NCBI RefSeq assembly: GCF_036172515.1
Contig: NZ_JAXKVW010000001.1
Coordinates: forward strand, 62,001 to 126,000
DNA from: Flexistipes sp.
Lineage (GTDB): Bacteria; Chrysiogenota; Deferribacteres; Deferribacterales; Flexistipitaceae
Direction of reading: 5' to 3'
DNA: 64,000 bases
Shown: piece by piece, positions 7,168 through 14,955 of the stretch
Layout: each line of letters opens with the position of its first letter
How positions within the stretch are numbered: the stretch's first letter is position 1
Program-made: the position numbers and the translations under genes
Notes under the pieces: model-generated
What the model saw: the letters and a program-made list of their open reading frames with translations, nothing else
Told to the model about the DNA's origin: nothing
Databases searched by the model: none

Positions 7168-8355
7168 TTATAAACCTCTGACCGGTATAATATTCACAAT
7201 ACTGCCCTTTTCAAGACTCCCGACATTTTCATCCAACATTACAAGGCCGTTGACGTTAAAAAAACTCAGAAAATGCGACGTTTTCTGGGAGCCAGGGTCG
7301 TAAGCAACAGGCCCGCCGTCTTCAATTTTTACAATCGCCCTGTTAAAATACAGTGCATTAATTCTTGAGCGCATAGAAGTGCCCAGCTTTCCTTTAATAA
7401 TATTATTCTCAAAATTTTTTATGCCACAGCTTTTACGGACAAAAGGCAAAAGGTACAAAATCAGATTAGTGGCAAATGCAGCCGGGTACCCCGGCATCCC
7501 GAATATTGTACAATTTTCATTCCTTGCGACCATCAGGGGACTTCCCGGTTTTACAGCCGTTTTATTAATGATAATCTCATAATCGTATTCATGTAATATT
7601 TTCTTTACAAAGTCGTACTTGCCCATGGATACGCCGCCGGAGCTCACCAGGATATCATACTCATCTGATCTTTCCAGAACCTCTGCAATGTCTTCCTCGT
7701 CATCATTAAAACGTCCGAGATAATGTATATCGGCAGGTAAATGACTTAGCAGGGAATGTAATATATATCTGTTTGTATTAAACACATGACCTCTTTTGTA
7801 ATCATCCCCCGGCTCAAGTATTTCGTCACCTGTTACAAAAACACCAATTTTGGGCTTTTTATATACTTTTACCTCTTTTTTGCCGGAATAACAGAGAACA
7901 GGGAAAGCAAGCTTATCCAGCAATTTGCCGCACTCGGCAAAAAGAGTATTTTCCGAAAACTCTTCACCTGCCAGATTTATATTAACCCCTTTTTCAGGCT
8001 TTCGATTCAGCAAAATGTGATCATTTTCTTCCACCACGTCCTCCACCCGTACAACCGCATCAGCATTATCAGGGACAATTCCTCCGGTCATTACAAAAAT
8101 GCATTCACCAGCCTGAATATCTGCGTTTCTTAAATCCCCCGGTACTGACTCGCCTTTAATCGTATATTCCATTTTATCCCAGATAACGATTGCATAACCA
8201 TCGACAGCACTTTTTCTACAGTCCGGAAATGGGAAATCCGTATATAAATCCTCAGCCAGAACCCTGTTAAAAGCTTCATTGACAGCTACCCGCTCAGCTT
8301 TAAAATTCAGGGAAATATTGCTTAATATTTTAAGGGCCTCTTCATACTTGTTCAT
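7168..8355 (-). CDS. moeA: Molybdopterin molybdenumtransferase MoeA
   Basis: Inserts molybdate (or tungstate) into adenylylated molybdopterin, the last common step of Moco synthesis. All landmark segments are present: DFPFPDCRKSAVDGYA near the N-terminus, VMTGGIVPDNADAVVRVEDV, then the MoaB/Mog-like core with VFVTGDEIL, SSGGVSMGKYDF and PGSPLMVARNENC, PGYPAA, and the C-terminal domain IV. The start at 8355 (MNKYEEALKIL, 395 residues) follows GGAG with good spacing; an earlier ATG at 8376 would overlap modB by 17 nt and is less likely. It is cotranscribed with modB (4-nt gap). Confidence 0.93.
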   Translation of the reverse strand: MNKYEEALKILSNISLNFKAERVAVNEAFNRVLAEDLYTDFPFPDCRKSAVDGYAIVIWDKMEYTIKGESVPGDLRNADIQAGECIFVMTGGIVPDNADAVVRVEDVVEENDHILLNRKPEKGVNINLAGEEFSENTLFAECGKLLDKLAFPVLCYSGKKEVKVYKKPKIGVFVTGDEILEPGDDYKRGHVFNTNRYILHSLLSHLPADIHYLGRFNDDEEDIAEVLERSDEYDILVSSGGVSMGKYDFVKKILHEYDYEIIINKTAVKPGSPLMVARNENCTIFGMPGYPAAFATNLILYLLPFVRKSCGIKNFENNIIKGKLGTSMRSRINALYFNRAIVKIEDGGPVAYDPGSQKTSHFLSFFNVNGLVMLDENVGSLEKGSIVNIIPVRGL

Positions 8356-8359
8356 TTTC

Positions 8360-9136
8360 TCACTCCGCTTCTGCATTATATACTTTCCTTGAGAAAACCA
8401 TCTTTAAAACTAACACACAGAGGAATGCAAACACAACCACCAAAACACTTGCTGCCAGACCTTTCTGGAAATTACCTTCAGTCATGTTCAGATAAATATT
8501 TATAGGGATATTCGCCGTCATACCTGCAATTCCTCCACCAACCATAAGGGTGGCTCCGAATTCACCGAGGCTCCTCAACCAGCTGAGTATTAATCCGCCC
8601 ATTATTCCGTTAAAAGCGAGTTTAAACGTAGTATCGTAAAAAGATCTGAAGCGGGATGCCCCCAGAGTCATTGCAATTCTTTCATACACAGGGGGTACCA
8701 TTTCAAAAGCACTTTTGGAAGCTTTAACGGTAAAGGGAAAGGAGATAAAAAACTGAGCAGTCACAGCCCCTGTAAATGTAAAAACAATCTCAATCACCCT
8801 TGAAACAGCAGATATGTTAAAAAATGTTAAAAGTAAAACACCAACTATCAGCGGAGGGATAATCAAAGGTATGTCAAAAAGGCTGTCCCATATTCTGCTT
8901 AGCATACTTTTTTTCCTGGCCAGGTAATAGCCTGAAGGTATTCCCAGAACAGCTGAGAAAAAAGTGGCTGTCAGTGAACTTTTCAAACCGAAAACAACAG
9001 CTTCTGTAAAATTATCATCTTTTAAAAGGGATATTATGCTCCTCATATCCGTCAGCAGAAAACCGGCTGAAATTATCAGTAAAATAAAAAGCGCCAGTAT
9101 TAAAACGAAAACGCCGGAAATTGTTGTCAATTTCAT
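8360..9136 (-). CDS. modB: Molybdate ABC transporter permease ModB
   Basis: Inner-membrane channel of the molybdate importer. The 258-residue protein has about five to six hydrophobic segments and the EAA loop that docks on the ATPase, here ERIAMTLGASRFRSF followed by KLAFNGI. The SLGEFGATLMVGGG segment is typical of molybdate and tungstate permeases. Its ATG overlaps the modA stop codon by one base (TAATG), so translation is coupled. Choice between molybdate and tungstate cannot be made from the sequence. Confidence 0.92.
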   Translation of the reverse strand: MKLTTISGVFVLILALFILLIISAGFLLTDMRSIISLLKDDNFTEAVVFGLKSSLTATFFSAVLGIPSGYYLARKKSMLSRIWDSLFDIPLIIPPLIVGVLLLTFFNISAVSRVIEIVFTFTGAVTAQFFISFPFTVKASKSAFEMVPPVYERIAMTLGASRFRSFYDTTFKLAFNGIMGGLILSWLRSLGEFGATLMVGGGIAGMTANIPINIYLNMTEGNFQKGLAASVLVVVFAFLCVLVLKMVFSRKVYNAEAE

Positions 9137-9882
9137 TAATCTGCTCTCTTCATTACTACATTATAACCGTATTCCTCAAATATATGTGAATTGCTTCTTA
9201 CATATTCCAGGAATGATTTGGCAAGCTCCTTATTTTTGCTGTATTTCACCAAAGAAATATAAGCTGTTACTCCGGTATTGTACTCATCGGGAATTTCAAC
9301 ATAATCCAGCTTGTTTAGCTTTGCGCCGGAATCAAACATAAGACCGGCATCAACAGTGCCGCTTAATACATAATTAGTGGTTTGCGATACATTGGTGGGA
9401 TTAATTATTGTATTGTCTTTAATCTTTTTGGCAATGTGTTTTGGCATCTTGGGTTTTATTTTCATCTGGTAAGTTTTGCCTATAGCCATAGTATTCGGAT
9501 TTCCCAGGGCAATCTTTATCCCCGGCTTAAGCAAAGCCTCAAAACTTGCAATCCTGGTTTCAGCTCTTTTTGAAATACCAAAGACAGGTGTTTGGACAAG
9601 CAGTTTCTCCCCATTAAGAACCACATTATCAGAAGCCGCTTTTCTATAATATTTTTCGTTAGCAGATGTATAGATATCACCTTTTTTTGATAAAATAATT
9701 TTATTCAGAATCTGCCCGGAGCCGCCGAGGATCAATACAACCTCATCCTCGTGTGTTTTGTTGTACTGCTTAACAATAGCTTTTCCCGGCTTGGTCATTG
9801 AGGCTGCAAGATACCAGTAAATTTTTTCTGCGTACGCATTAAATGCAAAAAGACACACAACAAGACTTAATAAAAACTTCAT
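9136..9882 (-). CDS. modA: Molybdate-binding periplasmic protein ModA
   Basis: Captures molybdate for ModBC. Residues 1-18 (MKFLLSLVVCLFAFNAYA) form a signal peptide. The mature chain has the ModA order of motifs: LAASMTKPGKAIVKQYNK, LGGSGQILNKII (oxyanion site), GDIYTSANEKYYRKA, ALGNPNTMAIGKTYQ and VDAGLMFDSGAK. No lipobox Cys is visible, so it should be soluble in the periplasm rather than lipid-anchored. It lies between modC (12-nt gap) and modB (1-nt overlap). Confidence 0.92.
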   Translation of the reverse strand: MKFLLSLVVCLFAFNAYAEKIYWYLAASMTKPGKAIVKQYNKTHEDEVVLILGGSGQILNKIILSKKGDIYTSANEKYYRKAASDNVVLNGEKLLVQTPVFGISKRAETRIASFEALLKPGIKIALGNPNTMAIGKTYQMKIKPKMPKHIAKKIKDNTIINPTNVSQTTNYVLSGTVDAGLMFDSGAKLNKLDYVEIPDEYNTGVTAYISLVKYSKNKELAKSFLEYVRSNSHIFEEYGYNVVMKRAD

Positions 9883-9894
9883 ACAAACCTCCTT

Positions 9895-10965
9895 TTATCT
9901 GTCAGTTGTTAAAATTATACTCTGCTGTTTCAGGGAAACACTGATTTTTTTGTCGATACAGAGATCCATTTTTTCACAGGCGTGTACCGGTACAACTGAG
10001 TGTATAGTCAACCCGTTGTCAGATATAATTCTGATAAAATAATCTTTGCCTGCATTTTTCATACTGTTTATACGGCCGGTTACTATATTTTCTTTGAGAC
10101 TGGACTTTATATCGTGATCCGGTCTTATAATCATAACATTTTCCGGTCTGATGCAAATATGAGTGGCGTCTTTCTTTTTGCTTTCCTTATCCAGCGTAAA
10201 CTCATATCCATTGTCGCACAAAACACGGCCACCGGATACCTGATAGGCATTCCATACATTTTTAAACCCCATAAGACGGGCGGATTCAGTATATGCAGGA
10301 TTGCTGTACAACTCTTCCTTTTTACCGAATTCAACAATCCTGCCCCCCTCCACGAGAATCAGGTCTTTTGCAAACAGATAGGCATCACTCAGATTGTGGG
10401 TTATAAATATAGACGAAATATTCAGCTCATCTGAAATATCAGCCACCAATTCCCTTAAGGATTCGGCGGTACTGCTGTCCAGTGCGCTGAAAGGCTCATC
10501 CAGCAGGAGAATCGACGGTTTTAGTACAAGTATGCGCGCCAACGCTACCCGTTGTCTTTGCCCGCCGGATAGTTTTTGGACTGACGAGTCAAGTTTGTCC
10601 GAGATGCCGAGCTTCTCTGCAACCTCACCGATACTATATCCGGCTTTGCTTTTATCCGAAAATTTTAACCCGTATTGTATATTTTCCTTTACATTAAGAT
10701 GGGGGAAAAGTGTATATTCCTGAGGAAGATAGCCCACTTTACGAATATTTACCGGTAAATTTATTTTGCTGCTGCTGTCGAAAAATGTGTTTTCATTCAA
10801 CTTTATATGCCCTTTATCAGGACTGAAAAAACCGGCTATCATCTTGATAATAGAGGATTTGCCGGCACCTGAAGGGCCGAAAAGTACAATTCTGTTAGAA
10901 TCGGCATTGAATTTAAAATTAAATTCAATCCCTTTAAGTCTTTTTATAACGTCTAACTCAAACAT
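9895..10965 (-). CDS. modC: Molybdate ABC transporter ATPase ModC
   Basis: Powers molybdate import. Walker A is FGPSGAGKSS, the Q-loop is in YLPQEYTLFPHL, the ABC signature is LSGGQRQRVALARIL, Walker B is ILLLDEPFSALD and the switch His is in IFITHN. After about residue 240 comes a regulatory TOBE/MOP-like region (RPENVMIIRP to the end), as in ModC and related anion-transport ATPases. The start at 10965 (MFELDVIKRLKG, 356 residues) follows AAGGGTGT; an in-frame ATG at 11019 lies inside the upstream gene and is rejected. The start overlaps the upstream gene by 13 nt. Confidence 0.9.
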   Translation of the reverse strand: MFELDVIKRLKGIEFNFKFNADSNRIVLFGPSGAGKSSIIKMIAGFFSPDKGHIKLNENTFFDSSSKINLPVNIRKVGYLPQEYTLFPHLNVKENIQYGLKFSDKSKAGYSIGEVAEKLGISDKLDSSVQKLSGGQRQRVALARILVLKPSILLLDEPFSALDSSTAESLRELVADISDELNISSIFITHNLSDAYLFAKDLILVEGGRIVEFGKKEELYSNPAYTESARLMGFKNVWNAYQVSGGRVLCDNGYEFTLDKESKKKDATHICIRPENVMIIRPDHDIKSSLKENIVTGRINSMKNAGKDYFIRIISDNGLTIHSVVPVHACEKMDLCIDKKISVSLKQQSIILTTDR

Positions 10966-11984
10966 ACACCCTTCCCGAAAGAACATACCGGATAAACGCA
11001 AACCTTGCATTGATGGCACAGACCGCCGATTGCTTTTGATACAATGTCATTCTTTGTTACTTTTATTTCAGCCAGTATTTGAGGCAGGAAAATATCAAGA
11101 GATGTTATGTTATAAAACAGTGCTGCCGCAGGCACTGCACAGACAGTGGTGCTATTAAGATAGCCGATGGAAAAATTATTGCCCGGCTGTATTGGATTGC
11201 CTTTTTGTACAAATTCAACCCCGGCATTTTCTATCCCCAGCCTTGTTTTATCATCCGGATCCACAGATGTCCCGCCTGTAATTAGTATCAGTCCGCTTTG
11301 TTTTGACTCCTCTTTAACGGCTGAGGCAATCACCGTCTCATCATCCGGGAGTATCCTGCTGTTTATATTGTTTACTCCAAATTTTGTAAGCTTTTGTTTC
11401 AGTTTTTCCGTAAATTTATCCTCAATTTTACCATAATATATCTCATTACCTGTTACTATTATCGATACCCTGCTAATTGTGTATTTTTTTACCGACAGGA
11501 CTGGTTGCTTCATAATTGTTTTCATTTCATCAAATATTGCTTTTTTGCATGTCAGAGGGATAATCCTGAATGCTGCAACTTTTGTGCCTGCAGTAACAGG
11601 GTATTTGTCACTTATAGTCGGCATTGAAGGTATTTCCATACTGTTGATTTTTAACACAGTTTCAGTATCGACAGTAAAAATACCATCGGCAGCGGCAAAG
11701 AAATCTATTTTTCCTTCCTTGGGAGCTTCGCTGTAATAAATATTTTTTCCGGCTGCCAAAGGGGCTATTGCTGTTGCCACATCGTTTTCATGTACTTCAC
11801 CGGCTTCATCTTCTTCAACAAAGACATACTCTTTTCCCAGACGCAGAAGATGCTCAAGATCCTTTTCTTCAATAAAATGCCCCCTGTAAAATGCTACGCC
11901 TTTGAAATTAGTATCCAGATTAACTTCAGTGATATCATAAGCGAGTTTTTCGCCCACAGCATCTTCAACCTTTAATTTTTTCAT
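10953..11984 (-). CDS. Molybdopterin-binding protein with C-terminal cysteine cluster
   Basis: First gene of the molybdenum operon, controlled by the riboswitch just upstream. Residues about 175-310 form a MoaB/Mog/MoeA-type domain (IVTGNEIYYGKIEDKF, ILITGGTSVDPDD, KGNPIQPGNNFSIGYL, CAVPAAAL). The first 165 residues look like an SAF-type substrate-channel region (AGTKVAAFRIIPL). The protein ends in a cysteine-rich motif, GGLCHQCKVCVYPVCSFG, which could bind iron-sulfur or zinc and is absent from classical MoeA or MogA. It may sense or sort molybdenum cofactor, but its reaction is unknown. SD GAGGGTGAA precedes the ATG. Confidence 0.75.
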   Translation of the reverse strand: MKKLKVEDAVGEKLAYDITEVNLDTNFKGVAFYRGHFIEEKDLEHLLRLGKEYVFVEEDEAGEVHENDVATAIAPLAAGKNIYYSEAPKEGKIDFFAAADGIFTVDTETVLKINSMEIPSMPTISDKYPVTAGTKVAAFRIIPLTCKKAIFDEMKTIMKQPVLSVKKYTISRVSIIVTGNEIYYGKIEDKFTEKLKQKLTKFGVNNINSRILPDDETVIASAVKEESKQSGLILITGGTSVDPDDKTRLGIENAGVEFVQKGNPIQPGNNFSIGYLNSTTVCAVPAAALFYNITSLDIFLPQILAEIKVTKNDIVSKAIGGLCHQCKVCVYPVCSFGKGVCLS

Positions 11985-11995
11985 TTCACCCTCAA

Positions 11996-12032
11996 TAAAA
12001 AAGCCGGTTACCTGTAAACAGATAACCGGCTT
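11996..12032 (-). terminator. Riboswitch expression-platform terminator
   Basis: On the minus strand AAGCCGGTTATCTG pairs with CAGGTAACCGGCTT (12032-12001), followed by six or seven T. It lies between the Moco aptamer and the first gene, 12 nt before its ATG, as expected for a transcription-attenuating riboswitch. The aptamer contains ACCGGTT near 12128-12134, complementary to either arm, so an alternative pairing is possible. Confidence 0.8.
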
Positions 12033-12064
12033 AATATTTTATCAATATTATAAAACTACCAGTT

Positions 12065-12181
12065 ATCTCCTTTCCAAATTTCGGGAGGCATGGGCGTTTC
12101 CGTCCAAACCCTGGGGGCTGAACCCAACCGGTTCATAAGTCATATCGTATTTTACCGACTTAGACTTATAAACTCGGAGAT
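12065..12181 (-). ncRNA. Moco riboswitch aptamer
   Basis: Read on the minus strand, the RNA opens with AUCUCC and closes with GGAGAU (P1). The 3' half, CCAGGG - hairpin GGACGGAAACGCC - CCUCCC - seven nt - GGAAAGG, matches the conserved core of the Moco RNA found upstream of moaA and mod genes. A side hairpin AUAAGUC...GACUUAU corresponds to P3, which tungsten-cofactor variants are reported to lack, so molybdenum cofactor is the likelier ligand. It is followed by a terminator and then a molybdopterin and molybdate operon. The match is from memory, not from a covariance search. Confidence 0.85.
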
Positions 12182-12186
12182 AATTT

Positions 12187-12215
12187 TTTTTACAATTTCT
12201 TAAAATAATAGTCAA
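12187..12215 (-). promoter_or_regulatory. Promoter of the molybdenum operon
   Basis: TTGACT (12215-12210) and TAAAAA (12192-12187) on the minus strand are 17 nt apart. Predicted initiation near 12180 falls on the first bases of riboswitch helix P1, so the aptamer begins the transcript. Confidence 0.6.
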
Positions 12216-12227
12216 GCTTTAAAAAGC

Positions 12228-12300
12228 CGTGATGGGTAAAGAGTAATGGGTGAAGATGAGGTTGTTAAAGGTAATTGAGGTATTTGAGGTAATTAGAGGT
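12228..12300. repeat. Degenerate short-repeat tract with 9-mer array
   Basis: Lies in the 370-nt spacer before the Mrp operon. A gtgatgggt/gtaatgggt run is followed by degenerate units of the 9-mer family: GTTGTTAAAG, GTAATTGAG, GTATTTGAG, GTAATTAGAG. The remainder of the spacer (12301-12517) shows no gene; it contains cagcacttagttcttaacacta, resembling text at 1991-2015. Confidence 0.7.
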
Positions 12301-12517
12301 GCAAACGCGCACACAAAATTAAATTTTAGTTGTTTTATGCTAAACATTGAAAATTGTATATGTGGCAGTATGGGTTGAAACTTACACCTTGCTACTCGGC
12401 CCTGTAAACTCAGCACTTAGTTCTTAACACTAATACACCGTTTCACTTTTTTATAAAACCCTTTCAAATTAGTAGGAAATAGCTTTCATCTCAAAATAAA
12501 AAAGCTTTTGAATTTTC

Positions 12518-12547
12518 TTGACAGAGTAAAAAGAATTAACGTATAAC
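12518..12547 (+). promoter_or_regulatory. Promoter of the Mrp antiporter operon, predicted leaderless
   Basis: TTGACA (12518-12523), 18-nt spacer, TATAAC (12542-12547). The ATG of the first gene begins 7 nt after the -10 box and no Shine-Dalgarno is present, so transcription is expected to start at or next to the start codon. Confidence 0.75.
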
Positions 12548-12554
12548 CTAAGTC

Positions 12555-13022
12555 ATGAAATTTATTCTCACATTTATCGCTCTGCTGATTTTCTGGTTTA
12601 TGCTTTCAGGTCACTTTACAGTAATTATTGTGACCTCAGCAGTAATATATTCCCTGATTGCAGCTTACTTTACCTATAATTACTTTATTGAGGATATAAG
12701 TTTAGCCGGAATAAAGCGGATTTTTAAATTTATAGCCTATCTGCCGTGGCTTTTCTGGGAAATTATTGTAGCAAATCTTCAGGTTGCATACATTGTCCTC
12801 AGCCCAAAAATGCCTATATCCCCGGAACTGGTGGAAACGGAAACTGATCTGAAAACCGATTACGGGAAAACAGCTCTTGGCAATTCCATTACCTTAACCC
12901 CCGGTACAGTTACAATCGAAATTGAAAACAGCAAAATACTGGTGCATGCGATAACAAAGGAGCATGCTCAGGATATAAGAAACAAAGATATAGAGAAAAA
13001 AATATTGAGGATAGAAGCTTAA
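12555..13022 (+). CDS. mrpE: Mrp antiporter subunit E
   Basis: Small membrane subunit of the multi-subunit Na+(K+)/H+ antiporter. At 155 residues with two to three N-terminal hydrophobic segments and a cytoplasmic C-terminal half containing GNSITLTPGTVTIEI, the MrpE signature, it is full length. It is the first gene of a tightly packed operon in the order E-F-G-B'-B-C-D, the same order as the antiporter module of archaeal membrane-bound hydrogenases. The start has no Shine-Dalgarno and is predicted leaderless. Confidence 0.9.
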   Translation: MKFILTFIALLIFWFMLSGHFTVIIVTSAVIYSLIAAYFTYNYFIEDISLAGIKRIFKFIAYLPWLFWEIIVANLQVAYIVLSPKMPISPELVETETDLKTDYGKTALGNSITLTPGTVTIEIENSKILVHAITKEHAQDIRNKDIEKKILRIEA

Positions 13023-13024
13023 AA

Positions 13025-13279
13025 ATGTTCAGCTTTATAGCAGTGATAATCCTTATCGGTGTGTTTTGTGTACTCTTCAGGGCTGTAAAAGGGCCCACTA
13101 TATTCGACCGGGTGTTGTCCGTAAACCTGATAGGCACAAAAGCCGTTGTTGTAATCGCGCTAATAGGTTTTATGCATGGCAGGCCTGAGTTTATGGATAT
13201 AGCCCTGACATATGCACTTATTAATTTTATCGGAACAATAGCTTTTCTGAAATATATTGAAAAAAATAAACTGGATTAA
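13025..13279 (+). CDS. mrpF: Mrp antiporter subunit F
   Basis: An 84-residue hydrophobic protein with three membrane segments and the family's KGPTIFDRVLSVNLIGTK segment between the first and second. MrpF is required for assembly and ion exchange of the Mrp complex. It follows mrpE after 2 nt and ends in LKYIEKNKLD, a usual charged tail. Confidence 0.9.
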   Translation: MFSFIAVIILIGVFCVLFRAVKGPTIFDRVLSVNLIGTKAVVVIALIGFMHGRPEFMDIALTYALINFIGTIAFLKYIEKNKLD

Positions 13280-13296
13280 AGGTAAGTATTTGACGG

Positions 13297-13614
13297 ATGA
13301 CTATACTTGATGTGATTACTCTGATTTTACTTCTTGCCGGAAGTTTTTTTATGCTCGTGGCTTCCATAGGAATGATAAGGCTGCCGGATTTTTATACGAG
13401 AATGCACGCCGGCGGCAAAGCGGATACTTTGGGGCAGGGGCTGATTTTTCTTGCTTTGATAATTTATGAAGGATTCACTTTGATAAGCCTTAAAATGTTA
13501 ATAATTTTTGCTTTTATTTTCATAGCAAATCCCACTGCCACACACGCTGTGGCTAAAGCTGCCTATAAAGGCGGATTAAAGATATGGAGCAGAGACAAGA
13601 ATGATAGCAGTTGA
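13297..13614 (+). CDS. mrpG: Mrp antiporter subunit G
   Basis: A 105-residue protein with three hydrophobic segments. The signature RLPDFYTRMHAGGKADTLGQGL (residues about 28-49) and NPTATHAVAKAA identify MrpG. It overlaps the next gene by 14 nt, so translation is probably coupled. Confidence 0.9.
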   Translation: MTILDVITLILLLAGSFFMLVASIGMIRLPDFYTRMHAGGKADTLGQGLIFLALIIYEGFTLISLKMLIIFAFIFIANPTATHAVAKAAYKGGLKIWSRDKNDSS

Positions 13615-14161
13615 TTTTCTTCTCCTTTTACTTTTGGTAATTATTGCTATTGCTGCCATTTCGGCAAAAGATATCCTTACCAGTATAATGCTTCTTGGCA
13701 GCTACAGTCTTGTAATTGCAATGGAGTGGATGTTGCTTAATGCTGTTGATGTCGCTTTTACTGAAGCTGCTGTGGGGGCAGGAATATCAACGATACTGAT
13801 GATAGCGGTTCTTACCAGGGTACCGCGTTTTGAAAAGGAATTGACAGAGCAAAAACATTTTTTCAATCTTTTTAACCGTTCGGAGCTGCTGGCACTGGCC
13901 ACAGTTGTTATAACAGGTGTTCTGCTTATATCGGGAACCTGGGACATGCCCGCTTTCGGAGATCCGAATTCCCCGGCTAATTCCTATCTGTCACCTGAAT
14001 ACATCGAAAGAAGTTACCCTCAGACAGGATCACATAATATTGTCACCGCAGTACTGGCAAGTTACAGGGGTTACGATACACTCGGCGAAACAACCGTTGT
14101 TTTTACTGCTGCCGTCTGTCTGGTCTTATTAATAAGGAGCTATAAAAATAATGAAAGATGA
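13601..14161 (+). CDS. MbhD/MbhE-like antiporter subunit (DUF4040, MrpB N-terminal type)
   Basis: In classical Mrp systems this part is fused to MrpA; here it is a separate 186-residue polypeptide. The first three hydrophobic segments with EAAVGAGISTILMIAVLTRV are the DUF4040/MbhD domain. A further segment (ELLALATVVITGVLLISG), a long periplasmic stretch and a last helix with HNIVTAVLASYRGYDTLGETTVVF match MbhE. It overlaps mrpG and mrpB at its two ends. Confidence 0.82.
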   Translation: MIAVDFLLLLLLVIIAIAAISAKDILTSIMLLGSYSLVIAMEWMLLNAVDVAFTEAAVGAGISTILMIAVLTRVPRFEKELTEQKHFFNLFNRSELLALATVVITGVLLISGTWDMPAFGDPNSPANSYLSPEYIERSYPQTGSHNIVTAVLASYRGYDTLGETTVVFTAAVCLVLLIRSYKNNER

Positions 14162-14573
14162 TGTTATTTTAAGAACCATTACAAAATTTATGCTCCCCTT
14201 TATACAGATTTTTGCATTTTACACACTTGCCCATGGTGAAATCAGTCCGGGCGGTGGATTCCAGGCGGGAGTAATTTTCGGGGCAAGCTTTATACTTATT
14301 GCTCTGATCTTCGGCAAAAGTGAGGCAAGGTCGAAAATGCCTCGATCTCTTAATGACATACTTTTTTCATCCGGTGCTTTTATTTATGCACTTACCGGTT
14401 TGGTGTGCATATTTACCGGCGGTCTTTTTCTTGAATATGGAGAACTCCCCTTTCACTCGGCAAAAGAGGGTAACCACATAGGCATGATTATCATTGAACT
14501 CGGCGTTGCAATAACAGTGGCAGCTGTAATGATGACAATATTTTTCGAAATCGCGGGGAAGGAAGATGATTGA
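14151..14573 (+). CDS. mrpB: Mrp antiporter subunit B
   Basis: A 140-residue protein with four membrane segments. FYTLAHGEISPGGGFQAGVIFGA is the MrpB signature, and the last helix carries ELGVAITVAAVMMTIFFE. It overlaps its neighbours by 11 and 8 nt. MrpB lines the complex beside the NuoK-like subunit and is needed for cation exchange in studied systems. Confidence 0.9.
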   Translation: MKDDVILRTITKFMLPFIQIFAFYTLAHGEISPGGGFQAGVIFGASFILIALIFGKSEARSKMPRSLNDILFSSGAFIYALTGLVCIFTGGLFLEYGELPFHSAKEGNHIGMIIIELGVAITVAAVMMTIFFEIAGKEDD

Positions 14574-14955
14574 GTTCATAGCAGATAAATACAATTTCTG
14601 GATAGCAATAGTACTGATGATGATAGGTTTTTATGCTATTATCGCCAAACACAACCTGGTAAAAAAGGTGATCGGTTTAAACATCTTCCAGACTTCCGTA
14701 TTTCTTTTCTATATTTCCATAAGCAAGGTTAACGGCGGTACTGCACCGATAATATGGCATCCTGAAGAGCACGCCAAAGTTGTTTACGATAACCCGCTTC
14801 CCCACGTACTTATACTCACAGCCATTGTTGTTTCCGTCAGTGTTACAGCGGTGGCTTTGGGTATCATTGTAAAATTATACAAAAATTACGGTAGTATAGA
14901 GGATGATGAAATTAAAATCAGAGAGCTCAAAGAGCCGGAGTTGGATTCCAAATGA
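14566..14955 (+). CDS. mrpC: Mrp antiporter subunit C, NuoK-like
   Basis: A 129-residue, three-helix protein homologous to NuoK of complex I. It has the expected IAKHNLVKKVIGLNIFQTSVFLF stretch, a loop with PHVLILTAIVVSVSVTAVAL, and a charged C-terminal tail. It overlaps mrpD by 4 nt. Confidence 0.9.
   Translation: MIEFIADKYNFWIAIVLMMIGFYAIIAKHNLVKKVIGLNIFQTSVFLFYISISKVNGGTAPIIWHPEEHAKVVYDNPLPHVLILTAIVVSVSVTAVALGIIVKLYKNYGSIEDDEIKIRELKEPELDSK

Noticed and set aside
10965-11019. Longer N-terminus for modC
   Set aside because: The extra 18 residues overlap the upstream gene and lack family similarity, while the start at 10965 has a good ribosome-binding site.
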